Source of the DNA: DASQUK01 sp963813485
GTDB taxonomy: Bacteria; Actinomycetota; Acidimicrobiia; Acidimicrobiales; VFJN01
Length of the DNA: 64,000 nucleotides
Reading direction: 5' to 3'
NCBI GenBank assembly: GCA_963813485.1
Contig: CAWEZE010000004.1
Location: 62,001 to 126,000 of the forward strand
This document shows, piece by piece, positions 7,864-15,847 of this stretch (position 1 is the stretch's first letter; each line of letters opens with the position of its first letter). Position numbers and translations under genes: made by a program. The notes under the pieces were generated by a model. The model was not told the DNA's origin. It saw only the letters and a list, made by a program, of their open reading frames with translations, and made no database searches.

Positions 7864-8631
7864 CTAGACGGGGCGGACGATCAGGCCGGCGCGCGTGAGC
7901 TCCTCCTTGGCCTCGGCGATCGTGTGCTCGCCGAAGTGGAATATCGATGCCGCCAGCACCGCGTCAGCGCCGCCCTCGATCACGCCCTCGGCGAGGTGAG
8001 CGAGCGTGCCCACGCCACCGCTGGCAATCACGGGTACGCCCACGGCATCGGTCACCGCCCGCGTCAGCTCGAGGTCGAAGCCCTCCCTCGTGCCGTCGCG
8101 GTCCATCGAGGTGAGCAGGATCTCGCCGGCGCCGCGGCCCTCGACCTCCTGTGCCCATGCAACGGCGTCGAGCGTCGTCGACGTCCGACCGCCGTGGGTC
8201 GTCACCTCGAACCGGGACGCGTCACCGGCGGCGCGTCGGGCGTCGATCGCCACGACGGCGCACTGGGTGCCGAACTCGGTCGCCAGTTCGGTCACCAGAT
8301 CCGGGCGCTCGACCGCGGCCGTGTTGATCGACACCTTCTCGGCGCCTGCCATCAACAGCCGGCGGGCGTCGTCGACCGACCGCACACCTCCCCCCACGGT
8401 GAAAGGAATGAACACCTCGTCGGCCGTGTGCCGGGCGACCTCGACGATGGTGTCCCTCGCGTCGGCGGAGGCGGTGATGTCGAGGAACACCAGCTCGTCG
8501 GCGCCCTCGGCGTCGTAACGGGCGGCCAGCTCGACCGGGTCCCCGGCGTCGCGCAACCCCACGAAGTTGACGCCCTTCACCACCCGGCCCGCTTCGACGT
8601 CGAGGCAGGGGATCACCCGGACGCTACGCAT
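7864..8631 (-). CDS. hisF: Imidazole glycerol phosphate synthase cyclase subunit
   Basis: 255 aa from ATG 8631. The frame opens at 8661, but MRSVRVIPCLDVEAGRVVKG is the conserved beginning. The TIM barrel joins PRFAR and HisH-derived ammonia to give IGP and AICAR. Seen: the catalytic Asp in PCLDVEAGRVVKGVNF, phosphate-binding GGGVRSVDDARRLLMAGAEK, the second catalytic Asp in VVAIDARR, and LLTSMDRDGTREGFDLELTR. HisH is encoded two genes upstream, as expected for its partner. Confidence 0.97.
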   Translation of the reverse strand: MRSVRVIPCLDVEAGRVVKGVNFVGLRDAGDPVELAARYDAEGADELVFLDITASADARDTIVEVARHTADEVFIPFTVGGGVRSVDDARRLLMAGAEKVSINTAAVERPDLVTELATEFGTQCAVVAIDARRAAGDASRFEVTTHGGRTSTTLDAVAWAQEVEGRGAGEILLTSMDRDGTREGFDLELTRAVTDAVGVPVIASGGVGTLAHLAEGVIEGGADAVLAASIFHFGEHTIAEAKEELTRAGLIVRPV

Positions 8632-8697
8632 CGGCCACTCGCCCGGCCCGTAGCCGGGCATCCGGCACCACGCCCCTTGCGACGCACACGCCGGCAG

Positions 8698-9435
8698 TCA
8701 CGCGTGCGCCTCCACCGCGGCGACGGCGTCGGAAACCCGGAAGGCGCCTTCGTAGAGTGCCCGGCCCACGATGACGCCGGCCAGACGCCGGCCGTCGACC
8801 TCGAGCAATGACAGCGTCCGCAGTTCGGCGAGCGTGCCCACGCCGCCGGACGCGATCACGTCGACGCCGGTGGCCCCCAGCACGGCGGCGAGCTGGTCCA
8901 GTGCCGGACCGGAAAGCGTGCCGTCCCGCCCGATCTCGGTGACGACCAACGCCGCCACACCCGCGTCATCGAACCGGCGGGCGACGTCGACGAGGTCGTG
9001 GCCCGACTCCTGGACCCAGCCTCGCACCGCCACGTCGCGGCCCCGGGCGTCGAGCCCGACCGCCACCTGCCCGGGGTAGCGGTCGGCGAGCGATCGCACC
9101 CAGTCGGGCCGTTCCAGGGCGGCCGTGCCCACCACCACGCGGCGCACGCCCCGGCCCAGCAGCGCATCGGCGGCGGCATCGTTGCGCACGCCACCGCCGC
9201 ACTGCACGGGCACGTCGACGGCGGCGGCGACCGCGGCCACGAGCTCGTAGTTGCGGGGCTCGCCCGTGCGAGCGGCGTCGAGATCGACGACGTGGATCCA
9301 GGGCGCCCCCTCCGCGGCGAATGCTCGCGCCTGCGCCACCGGGTCGTCGGCGTACACGGTCTCCCGGGCGTAGTCACCCTGGTAAAGCCGAACACAACGC
9401 CCGTCGCGCAGGTCGATCGCGGGGTACAGGTCCAT
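8698..9435 (-). CDS. hisA: ProFAR isomerase (HisA), possibly the bifunctional PriA
   Basis: 245 aa, ATG 9435. The TIM barrel isomerises ProFAR to PRFAR. The catalytic Asp is in LYPAIDLRDGRCVRLYQGDY. Phosphate-binding motifs are VQCGGGVRNDAAADALLGRG and the late VDVIASGGVGTLAELRTL. The second catalytic Asp is in VTEIGRDGTLSGP. In many actinobacteria this protein also acts as TrpF (PriA). No trpF is seen in this window, but most of the genome is not visible, so the dual role is open. Located between hisH and hisF. Confidence 0.95.
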   Translation of the reverse strand: MDLYPAIDLRDGRCVRLYQGDYARETVYADDPVAQARAFAAEGAPWIHVVDLDAARTGEPRNYELVAAVAAAVDVPVQCGGGVRNDAAADALLGRGVRRVVVGTAALERPDWVRSLADRYPGQVAVGLDARGRDVAVRGWVQESGHDLVDVARRFDDAGVAALVVTEIGRDGTLSGPALDQLAAVLGATGVDVIASGGVGTLAELRTLSLLEVDGRRLAGVIVGRALYEGAFRVSDAVAAVEAHA

Positions 9436-9459
9436 CCGAGGCTCAGGCGGGCGCGCCGG

Positions 9460-10083
9460 TCACGCCGCGGCCGCCGACTCGACCGCCCGACCGACGAAGT
9501 TGGCGAGGATGCGCATGCCCGTCGCCCCCGACTTCTCGGGGTGGAACTGCGTGGCCCACAGCGCGCCGGCCTCGATCGCGGCCACCACGGGGCCGCCGTA
9601 GTCGCACGTGGCCACCGTGTGCTCGTCGATGTCGGCGGCGTACGAGTGCACGAAGTAGACCCACGTCGGCTCGGGCACGCCGGCCAGCAACCCGCTCTCG
9701 CCGTGCCGATGGAGCACGTTCCACTGCATCTGCGGGCGCTTCACGCCCTCCGGGAGCAGCCGCACGACCCCGGGCAGGACCCCGAGGCCCGGCACGGAGG
9801 GTGTCTCCTCCGAACCCTGGTACAGCATCTGCATCCCGACACAGACGCCGAGGAACGGCCGGCCCGAGCACGCACACTCGATGGCCAGCTCGTCGAGGCC
9901 GCTCTCCTCGAGCGCCTCCATGCACCGGCCGAAGTTGCCGACACCCGGGAGCACCACGCCCGCCGCCTCGCGCACCAGGCCCGGATCGGCGGTGAGCCGG
10001 GCATCGGCCCCCACGCGCTGGAGCGCCTTCTGCGCCGACCGGAGGTTGCCGATGCCGTAGTCGAGGACGGCGATGAGGGTCAT
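9460..10083 (-). CDS. hisH: Imidazole glycerol phosphate synthase glutaminase subunit
   Basis: 207 aa, ATG 10083. Class I glutamine amidotransferase that feeds ammonia to HisF. The nucleophile Cys lies in PFLGVCVGMQMLYQGSEE, and the His-Glu pair in LWATQFHPEKSGATGMRILA. The N-terminus MTLIAVLDYGIGNLRSAQKA is typical. It leads the hisH-hisA-hisF group; only 24 bp separate it from hisA. Confidence 0.97.
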   Translation of the reverse strand: MTLIAVLDYGIGNLRSAQKALQRVGADARLTADPGLVREAAGVVLPGVGNFGRCMEALEESGLDELAIECACSGRPFLGVCVGMQMLYQGSEETPSVPGLGVLPGVVRLLPEGVKRPQMQWNVLHRHGESGLLAGVPEPTWVYFVHSYAADIDEHTVATCDYGGPVVAAIEAGALWATQFHPEKSGATGMRILANFVGRAVESAAAA

Positions 10084-10155
10084 GGGCGGCCTCTCACTCG
10101 CGCCCGATCCTACGGTTGGGCAAAGCCGGCCCCCGAACCGGTTACGCCCACGGCG

Positions 10156-10725
10156 TCACTCGGCATTCCAGCGCCTGATCGCGCGGACGTCGCGCTCCCA
10201 CCCGAGGACCGACACGGTTCCGGTGTCGAGCACCAGGCGCGCGCCCGCCGTCGCCGGCAGTTCGATCCAGCGGGCGGCCAACACCCGCAGGAAGTGGCCG
10301 TGGGAGAACAGCAGCGCCCGGGTCGGCGCCTCCCGCTGCATGCGGTCGATGAGCCGGTCGGCCCGCGCACCGACCTGGTCGGCGGTCTCACCGCCCGGCA
10401 GCGGGTGCGTCCACACCGTCCAGCCGGGGACCTTCTCCCGGATGGCCGCCGTGGTGAGCCCCTCGTACTCGCCGTAGTCCCACTCCTCCGCGGCCGGTTC
10501 CGGGATGGCTTGTGGGAACCCGGCCAGTGCCGCCGTTTCGTCGGACCGGCGGCGCGGGCTGGTGAGCACCAGATCGAAGGCCACGCCGGACAGCCGCGAC
10601 GCCAGCCGCCGGGCTTGATCGACCCCGGCGGGCGTCAGCGGCAGGTCCGTGCGGCTGGTGTGGCGGCCATCACGGCTCCACTCGGTCTCGCCGTGCCGGC
10701 ACAGCCAGATCTCGGGTCGCGCCAT
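10156..10725 (-). CDS. Histidine phosphatase family protein (phosphoglycerate mutase-like)
   Basis: 189 aa, ATG 10725. The phosphorylated His is in EIWLCRHGETEWSRDGRHTS (RHGE motif). The second catalytic His is in ALLFSHGHFLRVLAARW. Other conserved parts are LTPAGVDQARRLASRLSG, LVLTSPRRRSDETAAL and EEWDYGEYEGLT. It could be a cofactor-independent phosphatase acting on sugar phosphates or on histidinol phosphate. The position just upstream of hisH makes a histidinol-phosphatase role possible, but this is only suggested by context. Confidence 0.88.
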   Translation of the reverse strand: MARPEIWLCRHGETEWSRDGRHTSRTDLPLTPAGVDQARRLASRLSGVAFDLVLTSPRRRSDETAALAGFPQAIPEPAAEEWDYGEYEGLTTAAIREKVPGWTVWTHPLPGGETADQVGARADRLIDRMQREAPTRALLFSHGHFLRVLAARWIELPATAGARLVLDTGTVSVLGWERDVRAIRRWNAE

Positions 10726-10791
10726 GTGACCAGCCTGCCCCAGCGGAGGCAATGTCACCCGGTGGGCCGCGGGCGCGGCCACACTGGTTCC

Positions 10792-11673
10792 ATGCTCCTG
10801 GTGGGAACGGGTGACGGATTGGTCGAGCTGGGGCTCGACGGGAAGGTCGTGCGCCGGGGCCTGGCCGGCGTCGAGGTGACCGGCATCGCCGGAGACTGGG
10901 TCATCGCCGACGAGCGGGTCGTCTCGCTGGAGGACGGGGCGCCCAGGGCGCTGCCCGACGGGTTGCTCCCCCGCTGCTTGCTGGCCCTGGCCGGAGGCCG
11001 GGCGCTGGTGGGGAGCAGCGAGGCTCGCCTCGTGCTCGTAGGCAGCCCGGACGGCCCTGCCGTCGACCGGGCGTTCGACGCCATCCCGACCCGTCGCCAG
11101 TGGACCACCCCATGGGGCGCCCCGCCCGACCTCCGCTCCCTCACGATGGGAGATGCCGGGCTGTTCGCCGGCGTGCACGTCGGCGGGGTCTGGCGGCGCG
11201 ATCCCGACCAGTGGATCGAGGTGGTGCCGGCCGAGGCCGACGACCACCAGGTTCTGTCAGAGGGCGACACCGTCGCCGTGGCCGCCGCCGTGGGCGTGGG
11301 CCAGAGCTCAGACGGCGGGAACACCTGGCACTGGAGCACCGCGGGGCTCCACGCCGAGTACTGCCGGGCGGTGGCCCTCTCGGAGGGATGGCTGCTGGCC
11401 AGCGCCTCGACCGGGCCCGCCACGCACGAGGCGGCGGTCTACCGGCGGCCCATCGACGACCCGGAGCAGCCCCTGGTGCCCTGTGGCGGCAGTTCGGGCC
11501 TGCCGGCGACGTTCCCCCACAACATCGACACGTTCGGGCTCGTCGCGGCCGGCAACCTGGTGGCCGTGGGCGAGCGCTATGGCCGGGTCTACCTGTCCGA
11601 GGACGCCGGGGAGAGCTGGCGCAAGCTGGCCGAAGCTCTCCCCGGCGTGTATTGCCTGGCGTTCGCCGGCTGA
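10792..11673 (+). CDS. BNR/Asp-box beta-propeller protein
   Basis: 293 aa from ATG 10792. The sequence has propeller-like blades with Asp-box motifs: QSSDGGNTWHW and LSEDAGESWRKL, each SxDxGxxW. No signal peptide or catalytic residues of a true sialidase are apparent. Similar cytoplasmic proteins are usually annotated as exo-alpha-sialidase-like or WD40/YVTN. The real activity is unknown. It is divergent from the histidine phosphatase, with a 66-bp shared upstream region. Confidence 0.75.
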   Translation: MLLVGTGDGLVELGLDGKVVRRGLAGVEVTGIAGDWVIADERVVSLEDGAPRALPDGLLPRCLLALAGGRALVGSSEARLVLVGSPDGPAVDRAFDAIPTRRQWTTPWGAPPDLRSLTMGDAGLFAGVHVGGVWRRDPDQWIEVVPAEADDHQVLSEGDTVAVAAAVGVGQSSDGGNTWHWSTAGLHAEYCRAVALSEGWLLASASTGPATHEAAVYRRPIDDPEQPLVPCGGSSGLPATFPHNIDTFGLVAAGNLVAVGERYGRVYLSEDAGESWRKLAEALPGVYCLAFAG

Positions 11674-11694
11674 CGGGTACCGGCGCCAGGCGAT

Positions 11695-12402
11695 CTAGCC
11701 GTCGCTGCCGCTGTGGCCACCGTGGTCGTCGCCCGGCGGATCGTCAGCACCGTGCCCACCGGAGCCCGGACCGCGGTTGCCGTCGCCACCGTGGTCGTCG
11801 CCCGGCGGATCGTCAGCGCCGTGCCCACCGGAGCCCGGACCGCGGTTGCTGTTGTCGTCCGCGACGCGGTCGTCGCCGCGGCGGTCGTCGACCCGGTCGT
11901 CGACCCGGTTGCCCGGCTCGGTCCGGACGACGACGCCGTTCTCGAGGCGGATGTCCGTCCCGTCGGCCTCGTCGCGAATGCGGATCCGCTCGCGCACCGC
12001 ACCATCCTCGAGCTCGAGGTTGACCTGCACGCGCCGGCTGCCCTGGCGGAAGTCGAGCTCGATCTCGGCGCCGGCGGCCTGTTCCACCTCGACGCGCCAG
12101 CCGCGGGCCGGCACCGCGCTCACGAGGGTCAGCTGCGTGCCGTTGCGGCGGAACGTCACGGTGCCCGCCCCGGCGGCGTCGACGACCTGGTCGCCCGACG
12201 TTGCCGCCGCGACGTTCGCATCGCCGGCGGTCGTCTGGGTGGGGCTCGTCGACGTGGTCGAACCGCCGTCGGAGTCGCCGCCTGACGCCGCGGCCAGGAG
12301 GGACGGTGCCGGACCAAGGCCCGTGACGAGCGCAAGGCCGATGCCACCGCCCACGAGGCCGGCGACCGTGCGCATGCGACGTGGTGAGTTGGAGAGGTTC
12401 AT
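11695..12402 (-). CDS. Secreted Asp/Gly-rich protein, paralogue of the upstream gene
   Basis: 235 aa. Signal sequence (RTVAGLVGGGIGLALVTGLG), Ser/Thr linker, then a small beta-rich domain: TVTFRRNGTQLTLVSAVPAR followed by GWRVEVEQAAGAEIELDFRQ. The C-terminus is a disordered tail with two 23-residue repeats (69 bp, starting near 11716 and 11785) containing NRGPGSGGHGADDPPGDDHG. The beta domain aligns with the 12399-13049 product (pattern V-T-x-x-F...G...V-x-A-x-P...G...V-x-x-E...F). Its ATG overlaps the stop of that gene (ATGA). A TAAG-N7-TAAG repeat lies 84 bp upstream. Likely controlled by the neighbouring two-component system; function unknown. Confidence 0.65.
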   Translation of the reverse strand: MNLSNSPRRMRTVAGLVGGGIGLALVTGLGPAPSLLAAASGGDSDGGSTTSTSPTQTTAGDANVAAATSGDQVVDAAGAGTVTFRRNGTQLTLVSAVPARGWRVEVEQAAGAEIELDFRQGSRRVQVNLELEDGAVRERIRIRDEADGTDIRLENGVVVRTEPGNRVDDRVDDRRGDDRVADDNSNRGPGSGGHGADDPPGDDHGGDGNRGPGSGGHGADDPPGDDHGGHSGSDG

Positions 12403-13049
12403 GACTGGGGGGCTCCTTTCCCGCTCCAGGGATCCATCCGCCCCAGCGTCTCCTCGCCCCCCGTAACGGCGTCTCCGACCGACCCTAAGGATGGGCTAAG
12501 GACCTGAGCCGAACCGCGTGTCCAACCGGAGCCGGGACCGCCGCCGCCGTCATCCCCGGAGCCCGGTCCCCGGTTGTCGCCGGCGACGTCCTCACCGTCT
12601 TCGCGCCGCTCGACCTGGGGGCCACCGTCCCACCACGCGTCCACCCGGCTCTCGTGGCCGTCGCTCTCGAACTCGACCTTCACGCCGTTGCCGTGCTCGG
12701 GCTCGGAATCGACGGTGAAGCCCTCGTTCGGCGTCGCCCCGACGACCTCCACGCCCGCCGGCGAGAAACGGAGCGTCACTACGCCACCCTCCATCCGGTA
12801 CGTACGCATCGTCGCCGAGGCGTCGGCCGGCGGCGCGGCCGCGGTGGTTGTCGGCCCGGGCGGGGCGGTCGTGGTGCTGCCCGCCAGCTGGTCCGCCTCC
12901 ACCGCCTGCGCTACCTGGTCGGCGCTCAGCGGCGCCGGACGGTCGTCGGTCACCTGGTCGCCGACCACCCCGATGCCCGCCCAGGCGACGCCGGCCGCAA
13001 GCGCAGCCGCCACTACCCAGACGGCACCGAGCGCGAGGGATCGCCGCAC
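12399..13049 (-). CDS. Secreted or membrane-anchored protein, paralogue of 11695-12402
   Basis: 216 aa from GTG 13049. The open frame reaches ATG 13130, but that start would place the putative operator at 13098-13112 inside the gene. A signal anchor (LALGAVWVVAAALAAGVAWA) and a Thr/Pro/Ala linker precede the shared domain VVTLRFSPAGVEVVGATPNE, GFTVDSEPEHGNGVKVEFES. A NRGPGSGDDGGGGPGSG tail follows, after which the last 45 residues look unrelated and overlay a second TAAG-N7-TAAG site. A single-base shift near 12530 would end the protein at a TAG near 12495, so the tail may be artefactual. Confidence 0.6.
   Translation of the reverse strand: MRRSLALGAVWVVAAALAAGVAWAGIGVVGDQVTDDRPAPLSADQVAQAVEADQLAGSTTTAPPGPTTTAAAPPADASATMRTYRMEGGVVTLRFSPAGVEVVGATPNEGFTVDSEPEHGNGVKVEFESDGHESRVDAWWDGGPQVERREDGEDVAGDNRGPGSGDDGGGGPGSGWTRGSAQVLSPSLGSVGDAVTGGEETLGRMDPWSGKGAPQS
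12486..12500. promoter_or_regulatory. Putative response-regulator site (TAAG-N7-TAAG), downstream gene
   Basis: CCTAAGGATGGGCTAAGGAC holds two TAAG tetramers starting 11 bp apart (12486 and 12497). An 11-bp direct-repeat spacing is the usual layout for OmpR-family winged-helix dimers. The same arrangement occurs at 13098-13112. It lies 84 bp before the start of the 11695-12402 gene and inside the 3' part of the preceding frame. Confidence 0.45.
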
Positions 13050-13097
13050 ACACCCATGGTGCCCGCCCAGTGGCCTACGCCACGCCCAACCCCGGCC

Positions 13098-13112
13098 TAA
13101 GCGTCGGTTAAG
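13098..13112. promoter_or_regulatory. Putative response-regulator site (TAAG-N7-TAAG), divergent promoter
   Basis: CCTAAGCGTCGGTTAAGGAC contains TAAG at 13098 and 13109, again 11 bp apart, and matches the site at 12486 at about 15 of 20 positions. It stands between the secreted-protein gene (start 13049, minus) and the response-regulator gene (start 13162, plus), so it could control both and give autoregulation. Confidence 0.5.
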
Positions 13113-13161
13113 GACCGCCGGCTCATCCATGGCGAGGTCACGGCGGGCCTAGCGTGGCCCA

Positions 13162-13869
13162 GTGGCATCGGTGCTGGTGATCGAGGACGACCAGCGGATC
13201 CGTGAGGCGCTCGCCAGCGGTCTCGCCGGGTCTGGCCACGCCGTGCGCACCGAGGCCACCGGGGCGGCGGCGCTCACCGCGGCGATCGAGTGGCGGCCGG
13301 AGGTGATCGTCCTCGACCTCGGCCTGCCCGACCTCGACGGCGCCGACGTGCTCCGGATGCTGCGGGGTGTGTCCGAGGTGCCCGTCATCGTGGCCACCGC
13401 CCGGGACGACGAGGCCGAGATCGTGAGGCTCCTCGACCACGGTGCCGACGACTACGTGGTCAAGCCCTACTCGGCCGCCCAGCTCGAAGCCCGCATCCGG
13501 GCGGTGCTGCGCCGCGGCGGCGGGGGTGAGGACGACGACCGGCTCGAGGTCGGCGGGCTGGTGGTCCAGCCCCGGGCCCGCAGCGCCACGCTCGACGGGC
13601 GGGACCTCGACCTCACCCGGCTGGAGTTCGACCTTCTCGCCCACCTCGCGCGGCGGAGCCCCGACGTCGTCACCCGGCGTGAGCTGTTGGCCGAGGTGTG
13701 GCGCCAGCCCTACGGCGGCGCCGACAAGACAGTCGACGTCCACCTGTCGTGGCTGCGGCGCAAGCTCGGGGAGACGGCTGCCGCGCCCCGCTACGTGTAC
13801 ACCGTGCGGGGGGTGGGCGTGAAGCTCGACATCCCGGACGACGACGGCCGCGCCCCGTCCACCACCTGA
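13162..13869 (+). CDS. OmpR-family response regulator
   Basis: 235 aa from GTG 13162. Receiver domain (residues 1-115): acidic pair in SVLVIEDDQRIREAL, phospho-acceptor Asp in VIVLDLGLPDLDGADVLRML, Thr in PVIVATARDDEAE, Lys in DYVVKPYSAAQLEARI. The C-terminal winged helix spans about 130-225: ARSATLDGRDLDLTRLEFDL, VVTRRELLAEVWRQPYGG and KTVDVHLSWLRRKLGE. The histidine kinase starts 7 bp after its stop. Predicted targets are the two adjacent secreted-protein genes, based on TAAG-N7-TAAG repeats. Confidence 0.95.
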   Translation: MASVLVIEDDQRIREALASGLAGSGHAVRTEATGAAALTAAIEWRPEVIVLDLGLPDLDGADVLRMLRGVSEVPVIVATARDDEAEIVRLLDHGADDYVVKPYSAAQLEARIRAVLRRGGGGEDDDRLEVGGLVVQPRARSATLDGRDLDLTRLEFDLLAHLARRSPDVVTRRELLAEVWRQPYGGADKTVDVHLSWLRRKLGETAAAPRYVYTVRGVGVKLDIPDDDGRAPSTT

Positions 13870-13876
13870 GGCAGGC

Positions 13877-15181
13877 ATGCGTCGCCGGCTCCTGCTCGTG
13901 GTCGTGGCGACGACCAGCCTCGTGGTGGTGGCGTTCGCGGTCCCGCTGGGAGCGCTGGTCCGTTCCGTGGCCCGTGACCGCGCCCTGAGCGCGGCCGAGC
14001 GCGACCTCGGGGCGCTGGCGCCGGTCCTGGCCCTGTCACCCGAGACCGCCGCGGTGGACGACGCCATGGCCCGGACGGGCGCAGGCGCCGAGGCGCGCCT
14101 GACCGTGTGGCTCCCCGACGGCACGCGCCTCGGCGATCCCACGCCCGACGACGACCAGGCGCTCGCCCTGGCACGCGGCCAGCGACGTTCCTTCAGCCAG
14201 GACCGCGACGGCGCCCGCGAGCTGTACACCGTGGTGGTCACCGGGACCGGCGACGCCGACGTGTCGGTGGCCAGGGCCCGCGTGCCCGAAAGCCTGCTCG
14301 ACGACGGGGTGACCACGGCGTGGGCCGCCCTGGCGGGGGTGGCGGTCGCCCTGGTGGCGGCGGCGGCCCTCATCGCCGACCGCCTCGCCCGATCGGTGAC
14401 CCGCGACGCCGCCGGCCTGGCGGCCACGGCCCGGGCGCTGGCCTCGGGCACGGCGGAGGCCCGGGCCCGGGCCGGCCCGACGCCGGAGCTGGCGGACGCC
14501 GCCCGGGCGCTCAATCTGCTGGCCGACCGCATCGACGAGCTGCGGGCGGCCGAGCGGGAGCGGGTGGCCGACCTGTCGCACCGGCTGCGCACGCCGCTCA
14601 CGGCACTGCGCCTCGACGCCGAGGCCGGCGGCGACCCCGGCCTCGTGGCCGGCGTCGACCGGCTGGAGGCGGCGGTCTCGGACCTGATCCACAGCGCTCG
14701 CCGCCCACTGCGGTCCGGTCTGGTGGCCGAGAGCTGCGACCTGACCGCCGTGGCCCGCGATCGCGCCGCGCACTGGAGCGCCCTGGCCGACGACGACGGC
14801 CGCCCCTGGACCCTCGAGGTCGAACCGGACCGGCCGGCGCGTGTGCGGCTGTCGTCCCGGGATGCCGAGGCGGCCGTCGATGCCCTGATCGGCAACGTCT
14901 TCGCCCACACCCCCGAGGGCAGCGGCTACGCCGTCGCCCTGCGTCGCCACGACGGGACCGTCGAGCTCGCGGTCGACGACGCCGGCGCCGGGATCACCGA
15001 TCCCGACGCCGCGCTGGCGCGGGGGGTGACGCGGGCCGGCTCGACGGGCCTCGGCCTCGACATCGCCCGGCGGTCGGCCGAGGCCGCCGGCGGCAGCCTC
15101 GCCATCGAGCGCTCCCCCCTCGGCGGGGCCCGGGTGCGGTTGCTGCTGCCGATCGACGGCGCCGGTGGCGCCGGCCGCTGA
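13877..15181 (+). CDS. HAMP-containing sensor histidine kinase
   Basis: 434 aa. Membrane segment 1 at residues 4-28, an extracytoplasmic sensor region of about 110 residues, and membrane segment 2 around TAWAALAGVAVALVAAAALI. A HAMP-like linker follows, then HisKA with the phosphorylated His in VADLSHRLRTPLTALRLDAE. The ATPase domain shows an N box (VDALIGNVFAHTPEG), G1 (DDAGAGITD) and G2 (GSTGLGLDIARRSAEAAGGS). It is the partner of the response regulator just upstream. The stimulus is not known; the extracytoplasmic domain has no recognisable family. Confidence 0.93.
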   Translation: MRRRLLLVVVATTSLVVVAFAVPLGALVRSVARDRALSAAERDLGALAPVLALSPETAAVDDAMARTGAGAEARLTVWLPDGTRLGDPTPDDDQALALARGQRRSFSQDRDGARELYTVVVTGTGDADVSVARARVPESLLDDGVTTAWAALAGVAVALVAAAALIADRLARSVTRDAAGLAATARALASGTAEARARAGPTPELADAARALNLLADRIDELRAAERERVADLSHRLRTPLTALRLDAEAGGDPGLVAGVDRLEAAVSDLIHSARRPLRSGLVAESCDLTAVARDRAAHWSALADDDGRPWTLEVEPDRPARVRLSSRDAEAAVDALIGNVFAHTPEGSGYAVALRRHDGTVELAVDDAGAGITDPDAALARGVTRAGSTGLGLDIARRSAEAAGGSLAIERSPLGGARVRLLLPIDGAGGAGR

Positions 15182-15253
15182 CCTACCCGACGAAACTGGT
15201 CGTGCCCATGCGGTCATCCGCCGCGTGCCTACGACCAGCTCGCCGTGGGCCGG

Positions 15254-15847
15254 CTAGAGCGAGCCCTTGGTGGATGGCACGGCCTCGCCCTCGACCCGAA
15301 CGGCGTCGCGCAGGCAGCGGGCGACACCCTTGAACGTGGCCTCGACGACGTGGTGGGTGTTGCTGCCCGCCCTGCGGGTGACGTGCAGCGTGATCCCGGC
15401 CGAATGGGCGAACGTTCGCCAGAAGTGCTCGGCCATCTCGGGGTTGAACGGCGGGTCTCCGAGGGGCAGCACCTCACCGAAGGGCACGTCGTAGACGACG
15501 AACGGACGGCCGGACAGGTCGAGCGCCACCTCGATCAGCGCTTCGTCCAGCGGGAACAGCCCGCTGGCGAAGCGGCGGATCCCGGCCTTGTCGCCGAGCG
15601 CCTCGCCGAACGCCTCACCGACGACGATGGCCACGTCCTCGACGGTGTGGTGGCCGTCGACGTGAAGGTCGCCCTGGGCGTCGACCGTCAGGTCGAACCC
15701 GCCGTGGCGCCCGAGCTGGTCGAGCATGTGGTCGAAGAACGGCAGACCAGTGGCGGCGCGCACCTTGCCCTCGGGGCCGTCGAGGTCGATGCCCACCGCC
15801 ACCGACGTCTCCTTGGTCGTGCGCCGGCGCTGGGCCGATCGGGTCAC
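15254..15847 (-). CDS. hisB: Imidazoleglycerol-phosphate dehydratase
   Basis: 197 aa, from a GTG at 15847 that overlaps the hisC stop (GTGA). It dehydrates IGP to imidazole acetol phosphate. The two half-repeats with metal-binding His are visible: LPFFDHMLDQLGRHGGFDLT and HVDGHHTVEDVAIVVGEAFG in the first half; MAEHFWRTFAHSAGITLHV and SNTHHVVEATFKGVARCLRD in the second. Monofunctional, with no phosphatase domain. It is the last gene of the hisD-hisC-hisB group. Confidence 0.97.
   Translation of the reverse strand: MTRSAQRRRTTKETSVAVGIDLDGPEGKVRAATGLPFFDHMLDQLGRHGGFDLTVDAQGDLHVDGHHTVEDVAIVVGEAFGEALGDKAGIRRFASGLFPLDEALIEVALDLSGRPFVVYDVPFGEVLPLGDPPFNPEMAEHFWRTFAHSAGITLHVTRRAGSNTHHVVEATFKGVARCLRDAVRVEGEAVPSTKGSL

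Noticed and set aside
8998..11673. Long plus-strand ORF of 891 codons
   Set aside because: Most of it is antisense to hisA, hisH and the phosphatase; only the last 293 codons (from 10792) read as a protein.
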